A stretch of 64,000 bases of DNA from Micropterix aruncella (GCA_944548615.1 OX155961.1:16523629-16587628), one strand, 5' to 3'; numbered from the stretch's first letter, positions 1-13,645 are shown. Made by a program: numbers and translations. Notes: generated by a model not told the origin, from the letters alone.

Positions 1-480
1 ATCGCCGCCGCGCCGATAGGTCGATTCAACAGGGATTGAACCGATTTCGGCTCGTAGAACGAAATTGCTGTTGAGCAGCTGAAAATAATCATAGTGAAAG
101 GCTAGATTAACGAATCTCCTTCGTCGTATCAAAAAGGAATAACACAATAACTACACTCGGGGGCAATGAATCTGGGTCACCAATATAAACCTTAATATCT
201 CGGAAACTAAGAATCCTAGCTTATTCAGTTGCTATAAACTAATACCAACAAAATGCTATAAACAAAATAAAATATTTTTTTGATAATCTTACTACGATTT
301 CACTGTATTTGTTTTTGCTTTTGTTTCTGTTATATCACACAATTATAAGAGGCGTTGCTGGTATTCAATAATCTTTATTAATGAGGTATTTATATCTCCT
401 ATACCCGAAGAATGATATGAAGGTTTTAGTTAGTGAGTGTATATTTAAACAACAAAATAAATCAGATTTACCCTGTGAAA
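1..480. other. AT-rich spacer, nothing recognised
   Basis: No open reading frame, repeat shared with the rest of the window, or RNA gene is recognisable here. The first 60 bases are richer in GC than the rest. Confidence 0.5.
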
Positions 481-545
481 TTTGTAGCATCCGAGGTTTC
501 GTCTATGTTGCGACCGCCATTTTCCAGATAGACTGAAGCACTGTC
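481..545 (+). repeat. Single arm of dispersed palindromic MITE family D
   Basis: The stretch reads as a diverged copy of the arm GTAGCACCCGACGTTTCGGC, followed by a CCGCCATTNTCCAG motif and AGACTGAA. The same arm occurs at 13570-13645 and in both arms of the 113 bp inverted repeat at 45904-46015. Only one arm is present, so this is a fragment or a half-element. Confidence 0.5.
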
Positions 546-1813
546 AAACTGCGGGAAGGGGTTAAACTGCTGCTGTTACTACGTTGATTGTGACGGTGAA
601 AACGGACCGTGCATGCATGTGCAAATTTTGAAAATCCGCAGTGCAATCAACACTAAGCCCTCTTGTCCACACACGTTTTTTTCGCTTTTCCGTACTGCTC
701 TTTGTACTTGACTTACCGGGTTTATTCCTGATGGCTGCGACGAAGAAGAACGAAAAAATAAACTATCAAATGATGACTGTCTTTTACGTCAACATGGCGA
801 TTTATATCGAACACCCTGTTTCTCCTTATTTGAGAGCAAAGGGTCGCTGCACGTACGCTATGACTGTGACTCGGGATGACAGCGATTCTAACATTACCAC
901 ACACGTCTAAATCGGTTTGAGCGTTTAGAAGTTATTGTGGAATAAAGAAACGGAAAACATACATACATGAAACCTAAACACATTAGCAGTCGGGGTTTTG
1001 GGGTGGTCGTGTAAAAAAAACAAATCGAAGAGCTGGCAGCCCAAGTGGAAAATGAGCTAGCGACAAAACATTCGAGTACTTGACCTTTTTTATATCAACT
1101 TTCGTGTGCCACCGTCGCCCTTTTCACAGAAGGATCGAAGATAGGTACGCAAATTGATAACGGCAAGTCGATGGCTAATTTGCGAATGCGCTGGTGGCGC
1201 GTGTGAGGGTGAAAGATGTGAAAAGGGGGCGAAGAGGGGCGTAAAAGGAGTACCGTGATGGGTATGTGTGAGGCCGGGGGCTCGACGCGCCCGCGAGCGC
1301 GTTAACCCAATAACGGCCCACTCAGCCCGTGGAGCCAATATTGAATCGGGCGGTCGGAGGCGAACCACAATTTTGCATATAACAGCCACGCTACGCTGCG
1401 CCCGCCCGCGGATTCCAGCCGAGGGTTAAGCGCAAAAAAATATTTTACGCGGCGTTTGACACCGCCAACGACGCAATAGGGTTGTATTCTAAAAACTTAT
1501 TTAAAGGTAGCCACACACGCTCGCCTGATAAGATATACTTACATTACATTACATTTTAATCAAGTCCAATTGACGGCTAAATACCGCTCTTGGACGTGTC
1601 ATAGTAGATTGTATCACAAGGGAGCAAAATAATATTTTTACGGCGAGGGCGCTTTTTTGAATCCAGAGCGAAGTGAGGGATTCTTTAGTAGAATCCTGAA
1701 CGTAAAGATAATTGCGGCGCACTTATAAAGTTTCATATAGAAAACACCACTTTTGGGCGCACTTAAAGGCGAACCAAGTCGTCCTTTTCGAATATATGGG
1801 ATGAAAAAATAAT
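546..1813. other. Unique spacer with a GC-rich island at about 1090-1470
   Basis: No coding region is supported. An 89-codon frame at 641-910 has no recognisable domain and no exon signals. From about 1090 to 1470 the sequence becomes GC-rich (CGACGCGCCCGCGAGCGCG and similar runs) and shares nothing with the repeats elsewhere in the window. It could be a regulatory island or an old element, and its function is unknown. A short run of TTACA repeats lies at 1538-1555. Confidence 0.35.
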
Positions 1814-2503
1814 TGTGTAAGGTAGTCTTAACTTGGGCCATTAGATCCATTTGGTCCTCGAATCGGCCCAACTCACGATGCAACTCCTATTCAGAAGCCT
1901 CGCCCTACCGGCTAAGACTCTCGCGTCTCAGGCCTCACGGCTAATGGATTGGTTTCTCCTGGTGGGATTGCCTCCCAGCGCTACTGGACGGTTTGTGCAC
2001 CGCTCGGAGCGCCAATCGGTTGTGCACTCTGACTAATTGCTGAAGAGTCTAGAGACTATGTAAATATACTGTCTCCGAATGTTGACCTATCGTTAACCAC
2101 TCTTGAAATTACCATTAGGCTACCTGTTCCTGAATACAGGGGCAAAAGATACCTTTGTTCCGCGATAGATTTCAAACTGAATCACCGCTGAACATACGGC
2201 AGGTAGAGGTCGCGCCATGGACTTCGAACCCCGACCAGCCGTGAGGTTGAGGGTATACTGATAGTTAATTCCAGCGGAGATATCCTTACAAAACTTGTAG
2301 TCAGGGGGCGAGGCTGACCACTGGTAGCCTTTCCCATGCTTTCGGCATGTTGGCATAGCTAGACAGTAGATTTGTATTGTCTCTAAGTCTTTTACGCTCA
2401 TCCCACGGGTGAAAGAACGATCACATATCGGACCTGGGGTTCACCAGCCTGTGGTTACGGGTTCGCCCGTTGTAGTCGACACCGCCCAACTGTGTAAGGT
2501 AGT
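1814..2503 (+). mobile_element. A/B-family retroposon, copy B1, with 13 bp target duplication
   Basis: The element body is 1827-2490. It is flanked by a perfect 13 bp direct repeat TGTGTAAGGTAGT at 1814-1826 and 2491-2503, which marks a real insertion. The body is homologous to copies at 3291-4005, 29273-29735, 33040-33556 and 60534-61215. Its 5' end starts about 17 bases inside the family's longest 5' end, as expected for 5' truncation. The 3' end carries a small hairpin (ACGGG-TTCG-CCCGT) and then CGTTGTAGTCGACACCGCC, with no A-tail. Target duplication plus 5' truncation suggests target-primed reverse transcription by a LINE enzyme (inference). It encodes no protein that I recognise. Confidence 0.75.
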
Positions 2504-2915
2504 AAGTCTCGTTACTACTCGTTACTTAACATACATAGGTAGTCAAGAATTTATCTACTAGATTGTCAACATATAAATATAAATAATCAAAACAGAAGCC
2601 TAATAATTAAAATAGTCAATAATTTGTATAGATACGTATTAAAAGTTATTCATCGTAATATTCACGTTGTCAGTAAAATGATAAATATTCATATTGAAGA
2701 CGCCAAGTCATTTTAATGGGCACAAAATTTGAAAAGTCATGGCCCTTAAATTCGGCCAGATCATAGAAAGGGTGGCCTGTCAGCATCTCCTTAATGGTTT
2801 GTTTAAATTTTACGTCCTCCAGCTGTTTAACAATGGTAGGGAGTAGATTATAGAATTTAATGCAAGGTATAATTAGCTTTTTTGTTGAGATATAGTGTTT
2901 ACGATGTTGCGACTT
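2504..2915. other. AT-rich spacer
   Basis: Low-complexity AT-rich DNA. I see no gene or repeat that recurs in the window. Confidence 0.4.
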
Positions 2916-2917
2916 TA

Positions 2918-3235
2918 GTGTTTACATAAAAACGGTTGTGTTACCCCAAACCTTTCGCGGCAAGTAGACGAGGAGTTGTGGGAGGATTTTGAGCGTGATG
3001 TCCTTTCGGGATGTCCTTTCGGAGATGAGGTTAGCGTTGCAAGCTTGAGCTAACGTTGACGAGCGTCAATTTTGGGAATGCAACGCATTAAATACGCAAC
3101 GTAATAATTATTTCAATCATTTACGCAAATAATTAAGACGACCGGCGAAAACTAAATGGGATTTCGGACCAACAAGGCATATGTATGTAATATTTTTAAA
3201 CTTATAAATTAAACATTTTTGGTTCTAAATCTCTT
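2918..3235 (+). repeat. Dispersed repeat family C, copy 1
   Basis: This begins near GGTTGTGTTACCCCAAACCTT, then reads GCAAGTAG and TTTTGAGCGTGATGTCC, and ends near GATTTCGGACCAACAAGGCA. The same order of blocks is found at 21335-21545 and, shortened, at 43508-43790, always on the plus strand. I cannot assign it to a class. It may be the 3' region of a LINE. Confidence 0.5.
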
Positions 3236-3290
3236 GGTAACTTTGAAAATTTATTAAAAAGGTTGAAGACCAAATACTCAGTAGGGCGGT

Positions 3291-4005
3291 GTCGACTACA
3301 ACGGGCGACACCCCAGGTTCGTATAACGATACTTAATCATTCTTTCAGCAGTGGGATGAACGTAGAAGACTTAGAGACAAGACAATCTACATACTGTCTA
3401 GCTCGCCAGCAGCCCGTTAGAGACCGACGCCTTACGGCGAGGCACCGGGAACGGTAACCAGCGGGCAGCCTTGCCCTCTAACTACCAGTTTTGGTAGGAT
3501 ATCTCCGTCTGGAATTAACCTTTAGGATACCTTCGTCCTCCCGACCGGTTACGGGTCCAAAGTCGTTTACGCGACCTCTATCTGTTGTATTACAGCGGTA
3601 ATTCAATTAGAATTTATCGCGGACCTTGGCGTTCTTTGCCCTTAGTGCCACACGGGATCGAGTGGCCCAAGGTCATTTTAAGAGTGGCATGACAACAGGT
3701 CAACATCCGCCCCCGCTGCTTAGGAGACAGTGTATTCCCTTAGTCTCCAGACTCCTTCAGCAATTAGTCAGAATGCACGGCCGATTGGCTTCGCCGAACG
3801 GTGCGCAAACCATCCAGTGGCGCTGGGATGTAATCCCGCCGGGAGAAACCGGTCCACCAGCTATGAGGCCTGAGACGCGAGAGTCTTACCCGGGGTAGAC
3901 ATCCACGCGAGGAGGCTTCTGAATAGGATCTGAATCGTGAGTTGAGCCGATCCGAAAACCAAGTGGATCTTGTGGCCCAAGCTACACGAAACCGTTCACC
4001 ACCGA
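3291..4005 (-). mobile_element. A/B-family retroposon, copy B2, near full length
   Basis: Read on the minus strand, the copy starts near 4005 with a GAACGGTTTCGTGTAGCTTG head. It ends near 3291 with CGTTGTAGTCGACACCGCC, the same 3' end as B1. It is one of the longest copies (about 715 bp). A possible target duplication (AAATACTCA against AAATACATA, two mismatches) is too weak to rely on. Reading frames inside it are by-products, since they are not conserved between copies. Confidence 0.7.
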
Positions 4006-4189
4006 AATAAATACATAAATGACTATTAGATTATAGTCAAACGGACTTTGGCGACGGCCATGTTGACTCAGTATATCTTTATAACATATACATACTGTCA
4101 TCCGCTGACGTAATCAAAGAGTTATTAATGTATGATATGGCATAAATTTTACAGCAACCCTCGCTGACAATGATCTATTACATTTAATA

Positions 4190-4881
4190 TAGCCATAAGT
4201 GTATGGGAGCTAATGGGCCCTTGCTGAGTTAGCCACGAAGACCCATTTGTTCAGGGTCGGTCACACTCACGGGTCGACCCCCATCCGGCGACCACCGCGC
4301 ATGAAGCACGAGCCCGGGTAGGACTCTGGCCTTAGAGTTAGTTTTCCTTAGGAGTCAATCATCTGGCGCTCCTGGACGGTCTGCGCACCGTGCGGTGTAA
4401 GCCAATCGATTGTGCATTATGACTAACAGTCGGGGAAGTCTGGAAACAGTACTGTTTCCTATAAAGCGGGGATGGTTGCCGATCTTACGGCGACTGATCT
4501 TGAAACGACCATCGGCTATCCGATTCAGGCTGAACAGCAGGGCAAAGGATGCCGTGATCCGCGATAGATTCGGCTTACACCGTTTCACCGCTTCGTAAGG
4601 GAGAAGACCGGCGTACTCGTAACCAGTCGAGAGACCGGCGTAATCTGGTCGCAACTGGAAGTAAAGGCGTGAGTGTAAGCCCGCTGGGTAACATATCTGC
4701 TTACCTCGCGGATAAGGCGTTGGCCTCTTACGGGCATGTGGCGGAGCTCGACAGTGGACTGTTTTGTCCTAAGTCTTCAGCGCTAACTTCACGAGAGATA
4801 CGACGATCATATTTCGTTAAAACTTTCTGAGGTGACGGATTCGCCCGTTGTAGTTGAAAACTCTAGTTTTAGCCATAAGTG
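4190..4881 (+). mobile_element. A/B-family retroposon, copy A1, with 12 bp target duplication
   Basis: The body is 4202-4869, flanked by a perfect 12 bp direct repeat TAGCCATAAGTG at 4190-4201 and 4870-4881. It opens with GGGAGCTAATGGGCCC, the 5' signature of the A subfamily, also seen near 26262, 33036, 34204 and 59350. It closes with CGCCCGTTGTAGTTGAAAAC. The middle and 3' thirds align with subfamily B. There is no poly(A) and no terminal inverted repeat. The direct repeat indicates retroposition or another mechanism that makes long target duplications. Confidence 0.78.
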
Positions 4882-7075
<2,194 letters not shown>

Positions 7076-7137
7076 TATGTATGTTTATATATTTATGTAT
7101 GTTTGTATATATTTATCTAATATATATATATATTTAT

Positions 7138-7745
7138 AGATATTATAGCTAGTAAATATTTTGTTTAGTTATATGTAGTTACCTGATATGACGTGCTTAT
7201 CATTGTCATTATACGTATTGCAATTAACTCATCTAGATACAGGCCTTAGTTGACCTAGTTAGATGAGTTTTAGGCAGGTGCCAAACACGATGTGACGGTT
7301 TCTCTGAACTGTTTATGTTTAATTGTTGAACTTGTTTGGTATAATTAGTCGTAACCATTGTAATAAATACTTATAAATAAATAAATGTAGGTACATATAT
7401 ACATATTGAGTTAATTTTGTAAATTTCGTTCATTTTGACTTTACCGAGTGTAAGAATTAATATTTACTCATTTAATAACTAAAATTAAATAAAAATTAGA
7501 AATTTTATGGCTTCGCTTTCATATAAATAAAGTATAATTTAAATGGCAGCATAAACCTATCATAAATTTTAAAATCAAATTATCTTAGAATAATACTCAT
7601 AATGCAGGGTTTGTCACTAGTTTTATATTCCACAACCTTTAGCATTACAAGCTACGGTCCCTGGCTTTGAACGGGAAGAATTTTGAGTTTTTGGTTGGGT
7701 TGAGATTACAAAGCAACAAAATTTCCATAATTCCTGGTAAAAGCT
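7138..7745. other. AT-rich spacer
   Basis: I see no gene or shared repeat here. AAATAAATAAATG and similar short runs near 7370-7390 may be the end of an old LINE tail. Confidence 0.4.
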
Positions 7746-7749
7746 AAGT

Positions 7750-7828
7750 AAAACCATTGATTATATATGGCATTAGTTTACTCAACTCCATAGTACGATT
7801 TAGCAACCCTTCTGATACGGCGAAATGC
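7750..7828 (-). repeat. Dispersed repeat family K, copy 1
   Basis: On the minus strand it reads AGAAGGGTTGCTAAATCGTA, then GGAGTTGAG and CTAATGCCATATATAATCAA. A plus-strand copy with about 85 percent similarity by eye is at 39260-39335. It is probably part of a MITE or SINE, but its ends are not resolved. Confidence 0.5.
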
Positions 7829-7879
7829 GAGCGACGCGTATAGGTCTATGTATAGGTATTATGTATTATGTACCTACGC

Positions 7880-8032
7880 GTATAGGTATTATGTATTATT
7901 TTCACACAAATGTATATATGACTGTTTTTACCTAGATAAAAAATTCAAAAAAATGCGATAATTAGCTTTAATTCATAATTCATGCTTTTATTTATATTCT
8001 GAATTAATTAATTGAATATTGGATATTGAAAT
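7880..8032 (+). repeat. LINE 3' tail fragment followed by dispersed repeat E
   Basis: TATGACTGTTTTTACCTAGATAAAAAA at about 7917-7945 matches the 3' end of the LINE fragment at 28342-28750. The next block, from about 7953, starts ATGCGATAATTAGCTTTAAT and is shared with 27447-27535. Whether the two blocks belong to one element is unclear. Confidence 0.5.
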
Positions 8033-8118
8033 ACTCACCTCACCGGAGATAGAACGATCGCTATAGTTAAAACTTACTGAGGTGACGGGTTTCACCCATT
8101 GTAGTTGACAACCCAAGT
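8033..8118 (+). mobile_element. A/B-family retroposon, 3' end only
   Basis: Contains CTCACCTCACCGGAGA, AACGATCG, then GAGGTGACGGG and CATTGTAGTTGACAAC, which is the common 3' end of the A/B family. The 5' part is missing, as in a 5'-truncated copy. No target duplication is evident. Confidence 0.6.
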
Positions 8119-8119
8119 T

Positions 8120-8450
8120 GTTGCCATGTTGTAAGAGGAGTGTGAAGTAGTGTTTGTCCGCACGGCGCGTGGCGCGTCGCGTCTTCCCGCCTCTCCGTTG
8201 TCACGAGCGTGGCAAGTTGGAGTAAATCAAGTGAGCGGAGGTTAGCGGCCGGCACGTGACTGAAATTCCTGAAACGCCCGTAATATATTTCAGGCGCGGC
8301 GCCGCGACGCCCCCGGCGCGACATCTTGTCCACCGCCCCGACGCTAATATTCCTTGGTCCGCGACCGAATGGGCGAGTGTGGCGACGGCCTTAATTAGGG
8401 CCCTCTCGTTTGTCCTTTTCGGCCCGCCTCAGCTCAATGTGTAATTCGTA
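8120..8450. other. GC-rich island, unique
   Basis: A GC- and CpG-rich stretch (for example GGCGCGGCGCCGCGACGCC near 8293) that contains TTAATTAGGGCCC. It is not shared with other parts of the window. A regulatory role is possible but not shown. No coding frame is convincing. Confidence 0.3.
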
Positions 8451-8587
8451 GTACTCATTCATTACACTACATGTCTACACGGCTGTACCTCCTGAGGGCG
8501 TTTCTAGGTAAAAATTGAAAATAGTGACACAGCTTGTATAAAAATATTCTAATATTTTTAATTCCCCAACGATTCATTTATTAAGTA

Positions 8588-9405
8588 ACTAGCTGTACCC
8601 TGCGCGTTGCTACGCCAAATCGGTCGCATTCAAACCTCAAATTCGCCGCTTTAAAATCCATTCGACTATAAAAAAAAACTCACTCCTGTCTTCGCGGTCG
8701 CATTCGAAATTCAAATTCGCCGCTTTTAAAATTCATTCGACTATAAAAAAAAACTCACTCCTGTCTTCGCGGTCGCATTCGAAATTCAAATTCGCCGCTT
8801 TAAAATTCATTCGACTATAAAAAAAAAGAACTCACTCCTGTCTTCGCTGTCGCATTCGAAATTCAAATTCGCCGCTTTAAAAAAAAGAAGAATTTTGGTT
8901 TTAACTCCTCTCCTCGCGGAGTAAAAATTCAGCTGTCCCATTCGCGCGCGACCTTTTCGCGCGCAAAATCGACGACCTTGATAAAAACGACCATAACTTG
9001 TAAACCAATATACGGATCATAAAAAGAAGAACTGTAAAATGATCGCATTGAAATTTGACATATAAAACATTATAACCTTATCTCGTAAATCAATTAAGAT
9101 AATAATGGCGACAAATTACAAAACGCAAACGGCCTCCATCGTGTCGTCATCACTGGACCAAGTGGACGCCTGTCATTCCAGTGTATTAAAACTTGCATCC
9201 CCAAAAGGACGCCTGTCATTTGTCGGGTTATTGAGAACACTAAAAATTTTCCTTTAGTCTGATCGGCACCAAACTTCACAGGAACCATCTCCAAACTAAT
9301 CTAAAGTTTCCCTCAACATTTCATCAAAATCGGTCGATCGGTTTAGTAGTCCATAGCGGACACACAGCAAAAACATTCATTTATAAATATATATTGATGT
9401 AAATT
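8588..9405 (+). mobile_element. Non-LTR (RTE-like) 3' region, degenerate
   Basis: The segment starts ACTAGCTGTACCCTGCGCGT and ends with TCATCAAAATCGGTCGATCG, then TTCATTTATAAATATATATT. Both are typical of non-coding 3' ends of insect RTE-like LINEs. The middle (8925-9130) is shared with 44545-44775. It holds a 75 bp tandem repeat at 8621-8885. No reverse transcriptase sequence remains. Confidence 0.5.
8621..8885 (+). repeat. Tandem repeat, 74-77 bp unit, about 3.5 copies
   Basis: Units start at about 8621, 8695, 8770 and 8847, each with CGGTCGCATTC, CAAATTCGCCGCTTT and an A-run followed by ACTCACTCCTGTCTTCG. The last unit is incomplete. It lies inside the RTE-like 3' region. Confidence 0.9.
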
Positions 9406-11458
9406 ATGAATATCTACTCAAAATCTCAAAGAACAAACCCTACGATTTTCAAAGCGTAAACTGTAAGTATAATCAAAACTACATGATACATATTACGGGT
9501 TGGTGAAATAATTTAACACATTTATTGGTTCGTTAACGTGTCCAGGCCGATTTAGGACACGTCTCTTCAAAAATATGCGGCCTGGATAGCCATGTCGTTT
9601 GCCACTTTTATATCCTGGTGTGTGATGGAGGTTGACAGTTGCGGGCAGGATCAGAGGTGGTCTTCATCATCCAGCGTTCCCCAGATGCATATTGGGTTCT
9701 ACGTGTAGCCCCAGAAAACGAGGTTAGCTCGGCATCTTGTTACACCTACCCTCAGTCTGTTGCGACTACGCCAGGTTGCGAAAGGGAGATGGGACCCCGA
9801 TAGCGATAATTTTTATTTAAACCCTGGGGTCTCTGCACTGAACAAAAAAGTCCCAGTTGTCTCTGGTCAAACGAAGTTTGACCAGAGACAACGAAGTTGA
9901 GAACAACTGGCATAGAAGATGGGTTAACTGCTTAATCCCAATGAATTATTATTATCTAGGTGTTTCTCTACTTTACCAAAATTTGAATTTCCTTACCACT
10001 CTCTTAATTTTATTAATATTGCAATTTAAAGAAGTATATATTACTTTCTTGATATAACGACTATAAGTAACCATAAAGACGCTTTTTATAAGGTTACTAT
10101 TTTTTTCAGTACAAATGTACGTATATTAAGAATGGAGTAAATTTGCAGTAAAATGGTAGAAGTTGGGCCTCATAAATCGCCCTCTTCAGTACATTAATCG
10201 ACAATAGAATTTCGGGTTAGCGTAAGATAGTTCACTTAGTTTAGTTTGTACGTAGGGTATACTCTGAGGTGCTCTAAGTAACGTAATTACGACGAAAGGA
10301 AGGAAGTAAATTATGTCTTAAGGCCCCTCAGCTTCCTCCAAGAAACTGCGCCTCGCCCCGATCACATCAAATTGATTTTATAAAGAGCTTTCGCAAAATT
10401 GCTTCACTGCTGCGATAGTTTACTTTCATAACAGGATCGCCGTACGGAAGACAAGTATCTAGCAGACTTTTAAAAGATTAATATCGTGCCTTGCCGTCAT
10501 TTTGTCTTTATGTCATTTATATGTATACATGTACAGCGTTTCAACATACATACAGATAATAATAATATACACAGTAATACGGCCAAACGACTTTCTAGTA
10601 ATAGAGGGTCGTAATAGGTCGTAAATGCTTCTAGTAATAGACCTTCTAGTGGTCCCCAGACATCTGCGGGTTGGAAACCACTGCTTAAGTTTGATTGTGA
10701 ATCTTTCACGCTTTCGGAAAGTTTGTGGAAAAAAACAGTTTCTTTCAAATGAAATGTGTCAAATTAAATTAATCTTTGTTATACACTCGTGAGCTCCAAA
10801 TTAACCCACACAGCAAATCTTATTTGAAATCATGTTTCCTCAAATATTGGCCTAACAAATCAAAAAATTATGATTGTCATCACTAGTACACTCTTTCCTA
10901 TTTATAAGCAACTTTTTGAAATCGCTTTAGTAAATTTATTAATCTAAAATGAATAACAATATACGATGTAATTAACACAAAAGTGCTAACGAAGTAGAAA
11001 ATGAGTTGCACTAATTGCCGTTGCTTTTGAAGTGTACACGACAAATCAGTTGCTTATTATCATATGAAATGTGAACTTTTGCATCGAGTGAAAGCAAAAG
11101 AACTGTCGTAAAATATGGGCTACGCCGATTGAATCCGCTTAGTTGCCCTAATTAGCAGAGGGCTAAATCAACGTGTCGTGGCTGCCTTGTCATTAAGTTG
11201 TTCGACAGTTCGTCATATATACCAAATATTCCTGGAGACTAGTGAATTCACTAGAAGTCAATTGGACGTAAACTGGAGGGTATGGAACACGTAAATTGGA
11301 GCACCGCATTGAAGCATGGCTTCCTTGAACAGGTCGATATTCCGATGATGCATTAGTCAGCACACAGTCCTGATAAGGAAAGAAAAGCGTATCTATGGGA
11401 CCAACTGAACAAAATACTTTAAGCCATAATTGCCGTTCCTTACTCACTATATGGCCTC
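9406..11458. other. Unique spacer with short hairpins
   Basis: No gene is supported. About 9530-9840 has mixed composition and may be an unrecognised old element. It contains ACGTGTCC...GGACACGT near 9537-9563. A perfect 17 bp hairpin is at 9856-9892 (separate entry). From 9900 on it is AT-rich. A slightly GC-richer patch at 10310-10470 has no recognisable content. Confidence 0.35.
9856..9892. repeat. Perfect 17 bp hairpin with GAA loop
   Basis: GTTGTCTCTGGTCAAAC at 9856-9872 is followed by GAA and by its exact reverse complement at 9876-9892. No element around it is identified. Confidence 0.9.
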
Positions 11459-12535
11459 ATAGTATACGATTCCACCGTAAATTTGTGCACCTATCAGTTA
11501 TTTAATCAAAATATGGCTAAAATGAAAGTTTACACATATGGCCATAATATCCCGCCTAGCAAAAACTTTTCACTAGTACCTACACACAAAAAAAAGTTCT
11601 CTACAAACATAATACAAATTGCACCTATTTGTTTGGAAGGCAAATAAAGTTGAATTATAGATAGATATAAAGAGCTAAAGAAAAAAATTGTTTGCCACCC
11701 CTCAACCTGTCACAACTCTTGGGTTGCCGGGTGCATAGAGGTTATTTTGCATCGATTTATGCACCTATCATGTATTCACTTAAGTTGTACACCAAATTGA
11801 AGCTACTGTCTTCATCAACGCGGAGAAATAAGGTTGACTGCGTAAAATCTGTCACAATTGGGGGTTGCCAGCATTTTAATTGAGGAAGCGAGGAAGGACT
11901 GTGCGCGCTACTCCGTGCAATAGAAAATGATGCATGCATTTATAGTCCGAGAGTGCCGTTGTTGCCGTTGACTTTTGTTTTACCAGGACCCATTTTTTTT
12001 AATTTTTAAGCCACTGCTCACTGCGAGCGAGACACATGGCACTGCCGCAACAGCACACTCGGGCTATAAATGCATGCATCCTTTTCTATTGCACGGAGTA
12101 ACGCGCACAGTCCTTCTTGCTCTCTACCCAAATTAAAATGCGTGCAATCCCTAATTGTGACAGGTTTTACGCAGGCAACCCTATTTCTCAACGTTGAGGA
12201 AGACGGTAGCTTCAATTTGAGCGTGAAAATCAAGTTAATACCTTCTTTCACCCAAATAACTTCTTTGCACCTGGCAACCCAGGGGTTGTAACAGGTTGAG
12301 AGGGAGGCAACCATTTTTTACAGCTATACACTTCATTATACAGCATAACACATCATTTACCTTCCAAACAAAATGGGTGCAATTTGTGTTATATTTAGCT
12401 TTTTTAATACTAGTGACAACATTCTACTAGGCAACCCTGCAGCATATCATAGCTCTATGTGTAAACTTCCATTTAAATCACATTTCGATAAAATAACCGA
12501 TTGGTCCACAAATTTACGATGGGATCTTAGACTAT
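11459..12535. mobile_element. Foldback (long inverted repeat) element, about 1.08 kb
   Basis: Left arm 11459 to about 11965 and right arm about 12025-12535 are inverted copies of each other over about 500 bp. Both carry, at mirrored positions, CGTAAATTTGTG, GGAAGTTTACACAT or its variant, ACAAATTGCACC, TTTGTTTGGAAGG and TTGCACGGAGTA. The centre is about 60 bp. Arms differ by scattered substitutions and short indels, so it is not recent. No transposase and no clear target duplication are seen. The mirrored frames at 11692-11883 and 12018-12314 are by-products of the symmetry. Confidence 0.75.
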
Positions 12536-12905
12536 TAAGACGGCGATCGAAGGAGAGCGGGAGAATATTTCCCAAGATTATACTAAACCATTGATCAGTC
12601 CATGAGAATCCAGATGGAAGCAGTTATTAGGTCACGTGGAGGGAATACAAAATATTGACAATAAATATTGTGTCATATTGTTCATGTTTTCTCTGTAAAA
12701 ATACCAATTTCGTTAGTTGCTACGTTAGTTTTCCTTGCTTTTATGTAGGGCCCATTCTAGCCCTTAAAATGGTTTTATATGGTAACTTATATTCCCCGAA
12801 AATGGCCGTATTATCAATGTGTTCTTTGTTAAAATAGCAATATCGCGAGTTACTTTTTTCCATGCTTTATTTAATTTCGATTATGGCCCTTATAAACGTT
12901 TAAAA
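12536..12905. other. AT-rich spacer
   Basis: No gene or recurring repeat is recognised. Confidence 0.4.
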
Positions 12906-12906
12906 G

Positions 12907-13490
12907 GATAATTAATTTATTTATTTATTTATTGACCTATTACTAATCAAAATTACAGAAAAACCAATGCATTGAAAAGTAAAATTAATAAATATATCAA
13001 CTAGTAGCCCTAAAAAGAGAATGTCGCGTAAAATGCTAGCTATATGAGAGTAAAGTATATCATAGGAAAATAAATAAATAATTGCCTGTAATTTAGACAA
13101 ATGAGTGTATTTGGTATAAATATTGGTATCTGGTGACATTCAATTAATATCATATAAGCGATGCAATTCTCGAGCGTCAAAAAGTTCCACCAAGTAAACT
13201 TAGTGCGCGAGAACGGCTCCGCGAAAAGATGTTTCAGTCGAGCACGAAGATAATTATAAAGCACGAAAAGATCCATCTTAGCTAGTAAGTTAAAGTTATT
13301 AGTTTTATCTCGAATCAGATTAAAACTATAAGATACGGTCAAAATTTCTCTTCTGAAATAGGGAGAATTGATGCGAACCGTGCCCGTGAAAAATGCGGTT
13401 GCATACAAGAAAGGATAATTTCCGTGCTGCTTGAAGTACAATAATGTCAAAAAACAGTTCTGTACCTTTTCCAGCATAAGAGCATGGGTC
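12907..13490 (-). pseudogene. 5'-truncated LINE, C-terminal part of ORF2
   Basis: The minus-strand frame (13477 down to about 13110) encodes a protein closely resembling the last 140 residues of the LINE ORF2 at 16442-19117. Shared blocks include LYFKQHG, YPFLY, TAF, GLFV/DLFV followed by YN/TNYYRAR, and the C-terminal tail region. It lacks the endonuclease and polymerase domains. On the minus strand it ends in a tail of AAATA repeats near 12907-12930, a normal LINE 3' end. The copy is diverged and partly reading-frame disrupted, and it is dead. Confidence 0.75.
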
Positions 13491-13564
13491 TCTTACATTC
13501 GTTTCCATGCGAATAAAATGCATGCTTAACAATAAGTTAAAAAGGATACAAACGTATTTATCGC

Positions 13565-13645
13565 GTGAATTTTGTAACACCCGATATTTCGGTGATGTTA
13601 CAACCGCCATTGTCCAAAGTAGACTGAACAACGGCGTGGAAAATT
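13565..13645 (+). repeat. Single arm of palindromic MITE family D
   Basis: Reads TTGTAACACCCGATATTTCGG, then GATGTTACAACCGCCATTGTC and AGACTGAACAACGG, matching one arm of the inverted repeat at 45904-46015. Confidence 0.55.

Noticed and set aside
641..910. 89-codon ORF as a gene
   Set aside because: No domain, signal or splice context, and a similar frame length is expected by chance.
1827..2490. A/B family as Helitrons (3' hairpin and a CTAG-T end in two copies)
   Set aside because: Helitrons make no target duplication, while B1, A1 and A5 have perfect 9-13 bp duplications. The terminal CTAG is not kept in B1, B2 or A5.
8621..8885. CRISPR-like array
   Set aside because: Units are contiguous 75 bp tandem repeats without unique spacers, in a eukaryotic LINE 3' region.
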